This document shows positions 33,119 to 46,242 of a stretch of 64,000 bases of DNA, piece by piece. The DNA comes from Gymnothorax reevesii (taxonomy: Eukaryota > Chordata > Actinopteri > Anguilliformes > Muraenidae): the NCBI GenBank assembly GCA_029721435.1, contig CM056580.1, positions 77,463,367 to 77,527,366 on the forward strand. Reading direction: 5' to 3'. A program made the position numbers and the translations under genes. The notes under the pieces were generated by a model. The model searched no databases. It had not been told where the DNA came from and worked only from the letters and a program-made list of their open reading frames with translations. How positions within the stretch are numbered: the first letter of the stretch is position 1; each line of letters opens with the position of its first letter.

Positions 33119-35565
33119 AGTTCCCAAGTGTTTTCGTTAACATCCATGGAATGAACTCATCGTTTAAAATTTTTCTAATAATTCAAATGCAATGGGGGGG
33201 GATAAAACTAAGTGCTCTGAAACGTAAATGGATCCTTTATTGCATATGACAAAACCTGTGACCTTTGATTTCTGACTAGTATGGCTGTGGTAGGTAAGGA
33301 TAATGAGGCCCAAGGAATAATACTTTTGATGTCATTCTTGATGTCAATTATGGTGATACATCTTTGAAGTTCAGGGATTGTTTAACATGATATTGGTCAT
33401 TGGGTCTTGATGGCTTCCAATGTCTTTGGAATCATAATGCTCAGTAAATCACCTCTCAGCAGGAACATCACACTTAATTCCTTCAGAAATTGTATGCTGA
33501 GACTACATCAAAATCAGTGGTGCACTGACCACAGAGATACTGCTTTGCACTGTCAATTTCCGATGAGACTTGAGCCTGATGGGCAATGCTGTACGTGCAT
33601 AGATTGCTGCAACTTTTCCATGAACTGAGACTGCACTAGTAAGAAATTTCACTTGACTCAGAGAACTCTAGAAATGAGTCAAAAATATCCAACAGCAGTC
33701 GCAGAATTTTAATTTTTGCTCTTCTGAGAAAAAAGGTTATAGAAATGTGTTTTAAGTGTAAATATCACCATAACCATCTGCAAAACTAAAAAAAGTTTAT
33801 CTTTCTGTTAATTTCTTATTTTTCCGATGTTCAATCGAAATGTACTCTGCAAGCTCATCGCACAGGAAACATAAGTGAAGCCACTGCATCTCGTCCCAAT
33901 AAAACATCCAGCCCAACATTGGTCCTGCAGGTGCATATTTATTTTGTTTACTTATTTTGTTCTGGTCCAACAGTTTCATTTCTGGGAAAGGTGGGGGTAG
34001 TACTTTATGCCTTTGATGCCATTTGGCTTCTTGAAAAGAGTCAGTGTCCTGGAAAGACATTTCATCAGCCATTTGATCATGTCATGGGATCCAGAAGATT
34101 GCATTTCCCTTTCCCTGGAGGTAGCAGATGCCTGTGCTACATTACACTATTAAAAAAAAGAGTGTATGGGTCATTCATTAAATTTTGAGCTTCAATTAGC
34201 AAACACCTGTTTTGTGTTTGATTTTTCACTGAGAAGAGCTCCCTCTGATTCCGTTTCTTCAGCGGAAGCCATTAAGCAGTAGTGACAGTTGCCGTTAATC
34301 TAATTAGACAGACTGCCGTTGGTGGTGGGAGCAGTCTTTAAAGGAACGGTGGGGTAGTCTGATTCATATTGAGCTCCCTGATGTGACCATTAGCATACCG
34401 CTTCTATCTGGAGATCTTATTTACTCACCCGCCCAGTGTTTCCAAACTTTAGCATTAAAGCTGCATTTAGTGAAACCTGAACAATGGGTTCCTAATTGTC
34501 TTTAAGAGATTTGGGTCAGTATTTTTACATTCATCTATACTGAACATTCCTTTGAACAATTTTTATTGAGTAGATAACTTTTAATACTCCTAGAGAGTTG
34601 GAAAATGTGTCTTTTATGGTTATGCTAAAGGAGCTGTTGTATATTCTTTTACTTTTTAAGAGCGCACATTATCTTTATGTGATTCCTTTTCAATCCAGCA
34701 CCTGCACAGACTTTTTGGAAATGCACAATAAAAAATGGCTTTATTTTATTATTTACTTATTTATTTTACATTTTACCAGTATGTTAAGACCAAGATGATC
34801 ATGTTTCATAATAAACAAAACAAATGGCTACAATTTGGGTATTTATCTGTTTGTTTGTTCGATGATTTCAAGACTGACCATTACTGAGCATCGAAATGAC
34901 TTAAAATGATGCATCAGTGAAATATGAACTTAAGGCCTCATGAACCAGTGAGAATTTGAGAATGAAAAGCAGTTTATAATGTACTTTGTTGTGTCCTTAG
35001 ACTTGAGCCAGCAAAAAAATACCTTATTATTCACTCTGTGTGACAGTGAGTGAGCTCTGTTCCAAAGATGAGCTAAATAATGTTTGTTATGAATACAGCT
35101 GGAATCCACAGGGAAAATATAAAAATTCTCATGACTCAAGATGGCCCCCTTTCCCAGAACTTGTCAATTTCCACGCCAGAAATGCAGAGATAATCACTTT
35201 TGTGTGCCCCCAGTATCAATTGGCTGTGTGACAGCACTGTTGCAATATAGCATTTGAAAGAACAACCTTGACACCTCAAACTCTCCTAAGATATCCAAGC
35301 TTTAAAGGTCACAATCTTTAGTGGCTCATATAATGTGTGCAGCTCGGTGAATCAATTGAATTGAAGGACACGGCTTTCACAAGTGGTCAAGAAAGTAAAA
35401 TAGCAATACATTAGCTACATTAAAATTTAACATGCAAATATATTTCAAATAGACAATATGGATTGTTTCATATTTGATTGTACCTCTATATGTTGTCCAT
35501 ATAAAATATTTCAGCTGTAATGCTCACTGCTCCCACTATATAAAAACAAGAGCCATCTGGCAATG
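33119..35565. other. Unassigned; possible conserved non-coding block near 34240-34460
   Basis: No supported gene. The block 34240-34460 is balanced in composition, free of recognised repeats and holds CTAATTAGACAGACTGCC, a homeodomain-like context. Function is unknown. Confidence 0.35.
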
Positions 35566-35785
35566 GTGTATCCCCCCGGCCCCCCACATTCATGGATGAA
35601 CTGCTCAAGGAAGTCCTAAATACCGAAAGGCATATCTACATGATATATCAGATCTACACATCAAATTTCGTGAAGGAATATTGAACGGTTTTTGAGTTCT
35701 GCCCCGGAAACGAAATGACTTACGGACGGACAGACATGGCTATCGCTGTATCCCCCCGCATTATATGCCGGGGTGATAAAAACTA
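35566..35785. repeat. Interspersed repeat with CCCCGCATTATATGCCGGGG end
   Basis: It contains TACACATCAAATTTCGTGAA, then GGTTTTTGAGTTCTGCCCCG, and ACGGACGGACAGACATGG. It closes with TATCCCCCCGCATTATATGC CGGGG, a palindrome-like terminus. The repeat at 63831 has the same parts in opposite orientation. Class unknown. Confidence 0.6.
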
Positions 35786-35789
35786 TGAT

Positions 35790-36120
35790 GGTTACATTTG
35801 AAAATATTCTAGGTTGACATTATGCTGCCATTTTTCTCCAATATATGCCATGGAAAAATATCTTTGTCTTCAGACAACACTGATTGGGAGCCCTAGTGCA
35901 CTCAAACGGAAGAAGTAAGAAGAGACTTGTAACAGATAAGCTGTCCTTGGACTGAGTAAGATTAAGAATGGATTTCCATTACGAATATTTGATTAAATAA
36001 CAATTTTTATGTACAAAGGACCTCACTTTTTGCTGCTTTGATCTACTCAAGCCCTTGTGTCTGATGTGCTAATCCTTTTTATACAAGCATGAGAGTACTC
36101 ACTCTTATCCAGAATGAGCT
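35790..36120. other. Unassigned sequence
   Basis: Nothing supportable. Confidence 0.5.
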
Positions 36121-36253
36121 GGTGTGGGTGCAGGCTTTCATTCCTATCATGTAGTCACACACCTTATTCTGCAAATCAAGGCAAAATCTCTAGAGGTTGA
36201 TAAAGAATCAGGTTTGAAACTGGTTTGATGGAATGAAAGCCAACAGCCACACC
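36121..36253. repeat. 133-bp inverted-repeat (foldback) unit
   Basis: GGTGTGGGTGCAGGCTTTCA TTCC on the left pairs with GGAATGAAAGCCAACAGCCA CACC on the right (about 21 of 24 positions). It could fold into a hairpin with a loop of about 85 bases. It is likely a small MITE. Confidence 0.65.
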
Positions 36254-36780
36254 TGTTCATACTGCATAAGAGTTAGTACCGGTACCCCTTCACTATTGAG
36301 TGAAGCTGGAGAGTTGTTAGCAGTTAGGAGGAAAATTAAATTGAAGGCCTGCATGCAAGAAGTACCTAAGTCACAAAATAACACTTTTGAGATTTTGGGG
36401 GTCAAAGTTTTCAAAACATGTTGCAGGTAAATTTTTTATAGAGGCATACAATAGAGCCCATTGCTGTTTCTAGGGGCTATTGAGAGCTGAGAAAACCTTT
36501 TTATTTTGTGGAAAAATACATTATGAAATTGATAAGAAAAGTAGCTATTTACTAAATACCTGGACTTAAGTATGTTTACCACTAAATGGCAGGAGTTGAG
36601 TACTTTTACTTCTCACATTCTAGGATTTTGATTGAACAGTCATGAACTTTTATGGGCTTGGGTATTTCTTGCACCAAAGTTTAATAAATTTGACAATGGC
36701 AACACACCAATACACAGGACTTGAATACTTCTTAGACATCTCAGATATCAGGTGCACTTAAATGGAATGGTAATGGAGAA
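36254..36780. other. Unassigned sequence
   Basis: Nothing supportable. The short frames have no family resemblance. Confidence 0.5.
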
Positions 36781-36784
36781 TGGC

Positions 36785-37690
36785 CATGTCATAATAATAA
36801 TAATACAGTAATAATAAATAATTCATTATTCATGCAGAGATGCAACCCAAAATGCATAACAAACAGCAGGTTAACAGACGTAAAACATAAAACAAATACA
36901 TTAAAACAAATGCATTAAAATGCATTACAATGCAATGGCACGTATATATAGAATTAATCCATATTAAATGCCAAATTAAAAAGATAGGTCTTTAACTTCT
37001 AAAAAATTCCAAGGGAGTCAACTGTTCTAAGATCCAGAGGGAGGCTGTTCCACAGTGTAGGACCATAAAAGCAGAAAGCAGCCCCCCCAGATTTTTTTTG
37101 GGAGACCCTTGGAATCTCTAAAAGACGGGCAGTTGAAGATCTAAGAACTCTTGGGGGCACATAAAATGAAAGGCAATCACTGATGTACATTGGTGCTTGG
37201 TTATGTTGGGCTTTATAAATAATTAAAAGGACTTTAAAATCTATTCTAAAAGAAATCGGCAGCCATTGTGGCGATGCAAGCAGAGGGGTAATGTGCTCAC
37301 GTTTTTTTTTTTTTTTTGTATTAGTTAAAATCCTGGCTGCAGCATTTTGAATCAACTGTAATTTCCTGAGAGACTTTTTGGGCAGGCCAGTAAAAAGAGA
37401 ATAACAGTAGTCCAGTCGGTTTGTGTTAAAAGCATGAATCAGCATTTCTGCGTGACTCAGAGTTAAAAACCGTCTAATTCTGGCTATATACCTCAGATAA
37501 AAAAAATGATGTTCTAGCAATTTTGTTAAAATGACTAATAAAGTTAAGATCAGAGTCTAAAATCACACCCAGGTTTGTCACTTGGGTTTTTATTTGCTTA
37601 GACAGATTTAAAAACATTAGTTCTATTTTTTGCTTTTTATCCTATGAGTCTACAAGTAATATCTCTGTTTTTTCCCGTGTATTTATGTGT
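36785..37690 (-). mobile_element. L2-like LINE, 3' fragment
   Basis: The reverse-transcriptase C-terminal coding region (37690 to 36999) is followed on the minus strand by a short AT-rich 3' UTR and an ATT/AAT microsatellite (36785-36830), as L2 elements end. The 5' part is missing. Confidence 0.8.
36999..37690 (-). pseudogene. L2-like LINE reverse transcriptase, C-terminal
   Basis: The upstream part reads KTEILLVDS (then a stop) and NLGVILDSDLNFISHFNK. It shifts frame in a T-run near 37500 and continues FFYLRYIARIRRFLTLSHAE, NRLDYCYSLFTGLPKKSLRK, LQLIQNAAARILTNT, then ITPLLASPQWLPISFRIDFK. The final part is GPTLWNSLPLDLRTVDS. These are the standard C-terminal blocks of the L2/CR1 group. The YxDD catalytic region lies upstream and is absent. 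A lysine-rich KKKKKRE insertion reflects an expanded A/T run (37305-37318). Confidence 0.85.
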
Positions 37691-40650
37691 ATTTACAATG
37701 ACTCAAAGAAAGCACAGATGTATGGTAAGGAAGATCTTTACACGGTGGCGTAATTTTACATTGAAGTGAAAAACCAAGAATCCTGCATTCAAGATGGACG
37801 ATGGAGGACAGATAATGAAAGGATGTTAACAAAAAATGAGAGAAAAAAACCTGCACCAATTTATCATGCTGGCGATCACAATACCAAATGAGAATGAGTT
37901 CTCGGATTATGGATTCATTACAGACCATTCAGAACATAGTATGAGCGCATCACATTTTTCTTCCAGAGGACGGGGCAATCATTTATAACTTGACTTTGCT
38001 GTGAGTGAGTCGTAATAAGACTGTGAGATGTGAGCATTGCCTACACTAATGAGTGAAACCCCCCCCAGGTCTGTTTCTCAGTCCAGTTTGTAAGGAATAA
38101 GCTCCCAGTCTTTCTACAGTTATCAGGATTGGACCAAAGATCCCCATAAGATGCTCCATCGTCCTGTGGGACAGTTCAGCTCTGGCGATGAGTGCATTCC
38201 TCCTGCCTGTTGTCCCGGAAACCACTGGCTGGCGATTGACAGCTCAGCATCACCCACAGCATCTGTAGTTAACTGTGCTGTCCTTCCCTAAGGTTCTGTC
38301 TCTACCTCTTCTTCTGGGGTTCCATCCTCACATTACCATATAAGCTGTCAATAAACTACCTGTTGGATTGTATTTTGCCTCTGCACTTGAATCCTGGTCA
38401 GGATCATTACAGTATTAATAAACCTTTACAAACAATAAGACCAGGCAATATCTGCATAGGCATAAGGAGGCTTCAAAGTCAGTATTTCCAGGATGATTGT
38501 ATTCCCATGACCTTAGGAACCATTCTCTGTATTTCTTTTCTTTGTCCAGGTGCTATTGATCATATATTAAGGCAGCCAGACATTTTACATGCACAGGGCC
38601 TCCTGTAAATCATTGAGTGAAGTTTTAATGGAGGCACTATTATAGAGGAGAGCACATAAAGCAGCAAATGTTTAAGCACAAAGGATATAATGTGATGATC
38701 GATGAAAGGGTGTACACATAACATCCAAGGAAACAGCTGGAAGCTATTAGACTCATATAATGTAATTTTATACATTTTACTTCACTCCAGCAAAAGGCTT
38801 TTTCCTCAAAATTACAGGGTTAAATCAAATATTGCGCATTTCTGCACATTACAGAGGCAGAAACCACATTCATATAGCTTCATGAATGCAAATTCCTGAT
38901 TACCTTGAAAACAATAGGATATCAAAACCACATTGAGCAGCAACCAGGCTCTTAGTGAAATACATTTATCACACACAAAAAGCTTATTTGTAATTTACTA
39001 CTGATCCTGGGTTGAAAACAAAAACAAAACAACACAGAAATGCTCCAGCAAAATTCTGGAACTTTTTATGCTTTCGGCAAAGCTGAAATGTATTTTTTTA
39101 ACAACTCATTTGTTCTTTCATTCATTTATACAGACGGGGTGAAATAAGCTGATATTAATTCTGATAATGATACAACATACCTGAAGTCAACTATGGTAGA
39201 GAAGAGTGGGGAATGTTGTCACAGTTTTCACTCATCTTGAGTATGAACATTTTTGACGGAATGTCATACAAAATGAAAGAATGAAGTCTCTGGCACAAAT
39301 CGTATTTCACAATCATGAAATATTTATATTTCATCTGAAAACTTTGCTCATTAGATGCACAATTACGATGTGCAGTTGTTTGTACTTGCTGCACCATGCA
39401 ATGTGTTGACCACATGTAAACAGGATGAGAAACTCAGAACAGGTCATACAAAATGCCTCATAAAATTGCAATTCAATTTGCAATTTACAATTGATGTTGT
39501 GCCTCTGCTGGAATCATCGACAGCAGGACAACTTGCCCAGTGGAGAAGTGTTCCTGCTCTCCACAAGTGGTCCTTTTGAACACACTGACAGCAGTGGCAC
39601 AAACATCATTAATCCTATGTGATTTTGATCAGATCTGGCAGCAGTTACTGGCCAACAAGGGGGTGATGTGTTTGAGCGACCTCAATGATACCCAGGAGAA
39701 AGGGGAGCCTCGCTGTGTTCATTTTAAGATCTGGATTTTCTCCTTGCAAGATGGAGTGGATTGGAGAGGACAATCTTCTAATAGACCTGAATGATTTACT
39801 CAGACCCATTGAGTTCTTTTTCAATACAGAGTTGATTGAAAGTTTGAAATGTGCAGATACAGAGACCACTCAACCACAGTACAACAGAGGTAACCATAAC
39901 GATCATGTACTTGCATTGCTTCAGCATATACTTCCATATCACTGTCATTTCCTTGCAAAAAATGTGTCATATTTTCCAATGTTAAACCTTAAAATTAAAA
40001 AAAGCTTTGATGTATAAGAATCTTCCCATTTTTCCAATACACAAAATTTGGCCTTAAGGTATGACAAATGCATCATTTTATTCTGGTCAGGCTTTGCGGC
40101 ACATCCTTATCTGCATATGTGCATATAATATGCCTGAGATACATTTCCTGCGCTAGCCATCATCCACAAATGGACCAAAGGGTACGTTGAGAGCTATTGA
40201 GTATCTTTTCAATGCATTTAAATATTCTCTATAACTTCCAGCCTGAATTCTTTCTCTGAATTTATGAGAACATGTTGGTAGTCACTCATTTTTATGAGCA
40301 CCTGGTAATGAAAGTATAATGACCTAAATCCATTGTAACATTTCAACCTGTTAACGAGGACCGGCAGAGGCATCGAGCTTCAATAACAGGCATGAATAGG
40401 GGGAAGTGACACCGTAAGACTTTGATTCAAAAAGCTTTCCAAACAAACTGAAAGGCTATAGAACCATTTTCACTAAAGGTTAATTAAAAAGAATCAAGGA
40501 CAAAGAGTCAAACATGACAGAGGAAAATAAGAAGGCGACGAAGAAAAGAAAAAAGGAACATCCCATCAGAAACCATGAATTACTGAGTGAAAACAGAATG
40601 ATAACAGCCCATGAGAATTATTAGCAAACAAACATTTTGTAGCTTATGTG
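37691..40650. other. Unassigned 3-kb stretch; possible LTR-like end near 38340-38410
   Basis: At 38345-38410 CTGTCAATAAACTACCTGTT and CTGGTCAGGATCATTACA resemble the poly(A) and 3' end of an LTR, but I cannot find its start. Frames at 39540-40017 overlap in two phases and lack recognisable domains. No gene is claimed. Confidence 0.4.
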
Positions 40651-41947
40651 TACAGTGCTGTGAAAAAGTGTTTGCCCCTTCATGATTTTTTTTTAAATAT
40701 TTTTGCTTATTTTTCATTTTTAAATGTCTCAGATCATCCAACTAGTTTTAATGAAAGGCAAAGACAATGTGAATAAATACTAAATGCAGTATTGAAACAA
40801 TTATTTTATTTATTGAAGTTAATAGTTATTCAAAGCTTATGTCACTGAGGTGAAAAAAACAATTGCCCCCCAAGATTAGCGGCAACAACTGCAATTAAAC
40901 ATTTGCGTTAACTGGCAATGAGTTTTTGACATCACTTTAGAGGAATTTTGGCCCTCTCTTCTTTGCAGAATTTTTTTTTAATTCAACGACACTGGAGGGT
41001 TTTTGAGCGTGAACTTCCATTTTATGGGCATTTCACAGCCTCTCAATTGGATTAAAATCAAGACTTTGACTAGCCACTCCAAAACCTTCATTTTGTTTCT
41101 TTGGAGCCCTTCAGAGGTGGACTTGCTTGCTTGCTTTTGATCACAGTCCTGCTGCATAACTGTACATGAGCCTATAGATCACTAACTAATGGCTGGACAT
41201 TTTTCTTCAGGATTCTTTGAAAGAGAGTAGAATTAATGGTTACATGAATTAAGGCCAGTAACCAGGCCCCGAAGCAGCCAAGCAACACCAGACCATCACA
41301 CTCACTGCTTGAATGAAGTTCTTATTGTGAAATACTGTCTTACCTTTATGCCAGACATTACAGAATCTATGTCTTCCAAAAAATTCTACTTTTCACTCAT
41401 TAGTCAACAGAATTTTATCCCAAAAGTTTCTGGGGTCATCAAGATTTTTGGAAAATGAAGGACGGGCCTTTGTGTTCTTTTTGGTCGACAGTGGTCTTCG
41501 CCCTGCCATTCCCCCATAGATGTCATTTTTTCCCGATCCCTGTTTTATCATGGAATGATGAACAATGACCATTATTGAGGCAAGTGAGGTCTGTAGGTCT
41601 TTAGGTACTAGTCTGGGTTCTTTCGTGACCTCCTTGATGTGACATTGATACACTGTTGGAGGAATTTTGATAGGCCAGCCACTCCTGGGAAGGTTCACCA
41701 TAGTTCCAAGTATTCTGTTTGGAAATAATGGCTCTGACCGTGGTTTGCTGGAGTTGCAAAAACTTACAGACAGCATTTTCCCTTCAATGGATGAAATCAT
41801 CATTAAGAAAAAGCATTTTGCATTAACTTGTGTTCTCTTTGTCTAATATTAAAATTATTTTGATGTTTTGAAAAATTTGGTTTAATAAGGGTGCAAACAT
41901 AAAAGAAAAAATAAGAAATGTGAAAAATAATTTTTCATAGCACTGTA
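40651..41947 (-). mobile_element. Tc1-like transposon, full length but inactive (1297 bp)
   Basis: Left TACAGTGCTGTGAAAAAGTG and right end read inverted TACAGTGCTATGAAAAATTA are terminal repeats ending in TA, the Tc1 target. The body on minus carries the transposase pseudogene. The 3' portion (toward 40860) includes the non-coding 'tgcagttgttgccgctaatc' segment of this family. Confidence 0.9.
40930..41803 (-). pseudogene. Tc1-like transposase
   Basis: From 41803 the frame shows ILGTMVNLPRSGWPIKIPPT, EVTKEPRLVPKDLQTSLASI and LSTKKNTKARPSFSKNLDDP RNFWDKILLTNE, then stop at 41393. This is the bipartite DNA-binding domain and the start of the DDE domain. The first catalytic Asp position (WTDE) reads LTNE. 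Beyond the stop, decayed text still spells the QQD and NPIE regions (at about 41145 and 41050). At least one stop and several frameshifts inactivate it. Confidence 0.85.
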
Positions 41948-42478
41948 GCTTATATGATGTGCATGAAGTATATTAAACTGCATCATTGATATATGGGATA
42001 TACATATATACATATGGTATGCATTGACAATTGTTCCAATAAATGTAAAATATTTTACTGAACATATATTGTTAAATAACTGTGAAGCAAACCTGAAATA
42101 AACTCAAATTTTCAGAGACATACTACAAAAACAGTAGGAATTAAAATGAAGGCCACATAGTTATTTACAGTATCTACATGACCGTGCATATGCAAATAAC
42201 TTCATTTTACTTTTTTGTGAAAACATGGGCATGAGTACAAAATAAGATGACATTATGAATCTGAGACTAAATGGGACTTTCTGAATTTAACAGGTTGTGT
42301 GTGGGTGAAGCCATAACCCCTAGATATAGAAAACACTTAATGATAAGAAAACAGATTTGGTCGCAAACTTTCTTGTTTTAGTATTCAACAAATATATGCG
42401 GAAATTAAGTGCCTTCCTGATGGTTGAAAGTTCTTACGCCTCCATGCCAGAGACAGCCATGGCCAGAGGCATTGAATT
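41948..42478. other. Unassigned AT-rich sequence
   Basis: Nothing supportable. Confidence 0.5.
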
Positions 42479-42870
42479 TACAGGTTGTCAGTCCATCTGT
42501 CTATCCATCCCATTCTGGTGAAGGTGATATCTCAGGAGTACTTTGAGGGAATTTCCTCTAATTTAGCACAAACATCCATTTGGACTCAAGGATAAACTAA
42601 TTAGATTTTATTGGTCAAGGTCATTATGACCTCACGTCCTATTATAAATGCCTGGAGAAAATTCCATTACATTCGTGACAAATGTCCTTTTGGATTTTAG
42701 GATGAACTGATTAAGATTTGGAGGCCAAGGTCACTGTAACCTCTCAAAATGCAATTTTGGCCATAACTTAAGAATTCATGTGCTAAATGAGGCAAAATTT
42801 CACACAAATGTCTCATGGGATAAAATGAAGTGTCAACATTTTATATCCAGACAGTCAAAGATCAATTTCA
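42479..42870 (+). repeat. 'Phrase' repeat, long copy
   Basis: CAGTCCATCTGTCTATCCAT leads to three similar internal blocks. Each carries 'acattt/aca-aatgtc-ttttggatt' then 'aggat-aactgatta' and 'ggtcaaggtca-t-tgacctca' text (42560-42640, 42665-42745, 42790-42850). This gives a loose tandem structure of about 100 bp. It belongs to the same loose family as 20905 and 30660. Confidence 0.5.
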
Positions 42871-42944
42871 CGTAGAAATCATAATGTTTTGCAAAAATAC
42901 TTTCCTGACCATTATTTTTTGATTTGGATTTCAAAGTACAAACA

Positions 42945-43105
42945 AGAGTTCACCCTCTCCACTTCTTCTCCCTGGATTACAACCAGGACAGGGGGGCTCC
43001 TCTTTTTCTTGTAATCCAACACAAGCCTATTGGTTTTACTGATATTATCTTCAGGTGATTGCTGTTGCCCTATGTGACTAAGCTCTCTATCAGTCTCCTG
43101 TACTT
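42945..43105 (-). pseudogene. LINE reverse-transcriptase fragment (Rex1/L2-like)
   Basis: The minus strand reads QSPEDNISKTNRLVLDYKKK then RSPPVLVVIQGEEVERV. It matches the N-x-S/T-K-T-x-E-x-V-x-D-F-R-K-x-R…IQGxxVExV segment just after the YxDD box in CR1/L2/Rex1-type LINEs. No stop in about 50 codons. Both ends run out of homology. The exact clade cannot be set from this length. Confidence 0.6.
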
Positions 43106-43109
43106 CTTT

Positions 43110-45905
43110 GTGAAGAAAGTATTTGTTTGAGGACAGTATGTTATTTGTTGGAAATTATTCACTGGAGTCACTCTTCTGAACACAGTGGTAACTTCTATTT
43201 GTGAAAAAATAAACTTAATTCACTCATACAACCATGAGGTGGTGTTTCTACTTTTTTAATTTATAGTAATATTCTAGATTTATATCATGAATGTCCCTGG
43301 CTATCCAACTGACAATTGTTGACAGTGAAGTGTCACTAATAAGAGACAGCTTTTTATTTCTGCACAATTATATTTCCAAAAATTAAGCATTCCCCTCTGT
43401 AGTGATTGAACATGATGAACTGCAAATATATTAGTCATTTCAGCACACAATGGGCATACGCTTGTGCGTTTGAGCAATGGCCCGTGAATAGCACAGCAGC
43501 ACAATAGCACATTTTAGCTAACAGTGTATGCTGCTGAAGTTCAAAAATAAATGACAAAAAAGCAGCAATGTCACCGGCAAGCTTTTCCTGTACTGGCAGT
43601 GTATTTCATGTGATGGAGTCAGTTGTGGTTGCTAACTGTCAGTCACTTGTGACAAATGGAAAGGCATATAAAGAGCTGAGCAGAAAGAAAATTCGCTTAC
43701 TCTATATTGTCAAGTACTACAAGGAGAAAATTGGTAGCATTAACTCTGGGGATTAAAATGACAGGTCAAAGAAAAGTGGTCACTTCATACACTGTAAGGA
43801 ATTCTGAAAAGAAGCTACTACTTGCAAAAATAGGGCAGGTTCTACAATGGAATTGATAACTGTGATCCATAACTTGACAATACACAGCACACTAAATGAA
43901 ACTAAAATGAGAACAGCAGCTTTTCGAGTAAAGTGGTTAGCCTTGCTGCAACTGCAAGTGAATATTGGCAAGAAATTGCTTCATGAACAATAGAAAAGAT
44001 ATGGAGACTTTGTCAAAACGTGTGCATCCAGGCATGTTGATGCGTTTCCCTGGCTCAGACAGGTTCTCATCTATTGTCTCAAATTTCCGGTGACATTTGA
44101 GACTTCTCTTATATTGTGAAAACTTTGCTTTCTAACAACATTTAAAATACTCAAAAAGGTTTGTCAAGTTTGAATAACTTCCCACCCCCAGCAGAATTGG
44201 AATGAGTGCAAAAAGCTGCATTCTTTCAGTAAGAAAAAGAACGGAAAAGAAATTCACTCTGCGCATTGCCCTCATATATTACTGTAAACACTGACACAGC
44301 ATTGAATAATTGAGTTCATTAACATCCTTTAACACGCACAGCCAATGTCCGGAGGCTGGTTCAATGGGGCTGGGGGAAATTACCATTTCCATTACAGGTA
44401 TTAAACAATCTATTGTTGTAATTGACAATGGGTGCAAATTTAATTAATGGCATTTGTCACCCCATTTTTAAACCTCCTCATATCTTCTGAAATAATTGAA
44501 CTTAATAGATTGAGAGGGCATGTGCTGCAGAATAGCATGTATAGTTACACATACAGGGGGCTTTGTGCATGAAGGTCATGATGCGCTGTTTTTGTTTAGA
44601 CTGTTTCTGATTGATTCAATTCTCTGATGAATATTAAGGCTGGAGTTCTATGGTAGTAGTGACTGTCCTCCCAAGTGTGAGCCTGTTCCTGTGAGAGCTC
44701 AACCGCAGCTATCTTTTGCAGTTGCTGTTTTTTTAGGTGTATGTGAATGTTGTCATAATGTTTGACGCAGTTCCCCCTCTCCTTTATTCAATTTAGGTTT
44801 AATGACCGACGTAACCTGCAATATGGGCACCATTTGGCCGCTTTAGGACTAGAATCCCATCATAACCTCATTTGTATCCTCATCATGCTTTAGAGACCTC
44901 CCGAGCAAAGTGCTGCAGGTTATACCTATTTTACACAGAAGCATGCTGCTAATTTGCATTCAAATCAATGCGGCCACTGAACTGTCCTGCCTGCAGCCTG
45001 GACCTGTGTCCCATTTAAAACGTGCGGTGGATTGTGTAGCACAAATTATGACGTCGGAGACCCCAGATTGTTGACCAACTGAAGTCCTATGTCAGGCATG
45101 AATGGGAACAAATTTTTCTTTCGAAACTGTAGCCCGCAAGCTCCCCGTTCTTAATAGTCGATCATAGTGCCAGCACGGAGGCAGAGGAAAACACGGCTGC
45201 GGATTAGGACAACAGCAGCACATATGTTCGCCATTGAAAAGAAGGCTCACCTATACAAGGCGATATCCATTTAAGCATACAGTTCATTATATTTTGAATA
45301 TTTTCAGTGCCTTGCCTAGTTTTCAAATGTATTTTTAGTTATACATTTCCTGAATTGTGAAGGAATACAAAAGTATAAATTGCATTGTATGAGTCTAATA
45401 GCTTCCAGCTGTGTCCTTGGTTATCTGTACACCCTTTCATCGATCATCACATAATATCCTTTATGCTAAAACATTTGCTGCTTTATGTGCTCTCCTTATG
45501 TGCTTTATGAGTATCTATGGTTGCGAAAACATAGTGTTGGTACCAAAGGAAAGAGCTGTCTGAGGACATGATAAAGCTTTGAGAATATTGTAAATATAGC
45601 GTAACCTAAATGGAATTTGGATTTATTTTTAGGGGGCCCTCTGTTTCTACAAACTGGAAGCTTGTTGACTACTGTTTTCTGCAGGCAAGACAGTAACTGA
45701 CCTGGGATAAATGCCTCATTCAGCCCTAAACTCTCCCTTTAATTTATTGGAAAACTGTTAAAGGAGGGCGGACAAACAAAGGAATTTACATTTTAAATAT
45801 TTCAAGCTAATAAAACGTTTTTGAACACAAATAATGTTATGGGGAAAACATAACTGTGGTTCCACTGAGCTGGTCCTCCTTGATTTTTCTTTCCAATTAG
45901 TCCCA
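43110..45905. other. Unassigned; possible conserved non-coding block 44580-45060
   Basis: No supported gene. The block 44580-45060 is repeat-free with motifs such as CTAATTTGCATTCAAATCAA (octamer/PBX-like) and TTTAATGACCGACG, and might be a conserved enhancer. This is inference only. Confidence 0.35.
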
Positions 45906-45911
45906 AACTAG

Positions 45912-46242
45912 TGTAATGCCCTCCCCCTTTGAGGCATTCCTAGTTTCCCAGCTACCTGCCTTACCTAATTATTGAATTATCCCCTGCTCTCTCGTTGCTC
46001 GTGTTAATTATCTCCCATTCTGTTTATACCTTGGTTTTCCCCTCACAGGCAGGTAGCCTCACGTAGTAACATTTTTGTTTACAGCACCCCGTTCTGGTCT
46101 TCAGTTTTATCCCTTGCTCAGTTTTACTCTTTCTGTTTGCACTTTTTAGTTAATTAAATTCCACACCCTGAACTTAGATCCTTCACCTTTCTTTACTCTC
46201 CTGGTGCCCTCATTACATCCCTGGGCACCAGGAGTCATTACA
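45912..46242 (+). mobile_element. Solo-LTR-like unit, copy 2
   Basis: It begins TGTAATGCCCTCCCCC and ends CAGGAGTCATTACA, with exactly inverted 7-bp termini (TGTAATG / CATTACA) and the TG...CA signature of an LTR. It shares with copy 1 (14026-14363) the paired CTACCTGCC and GGCAGGTAG blocks (45953, 46049), a weak TATA-type stretch, and a GGCACCAGG element near the end. A 5-bp duplication is not evident at the flanks. Confidence 0.65.

Noticed and set aside
39540..40017. Overlapping frames that might be a host exon
   Set aside because: Two phases are open at once, there is no recognisable domain or convincing splice site, and codon use looks random.
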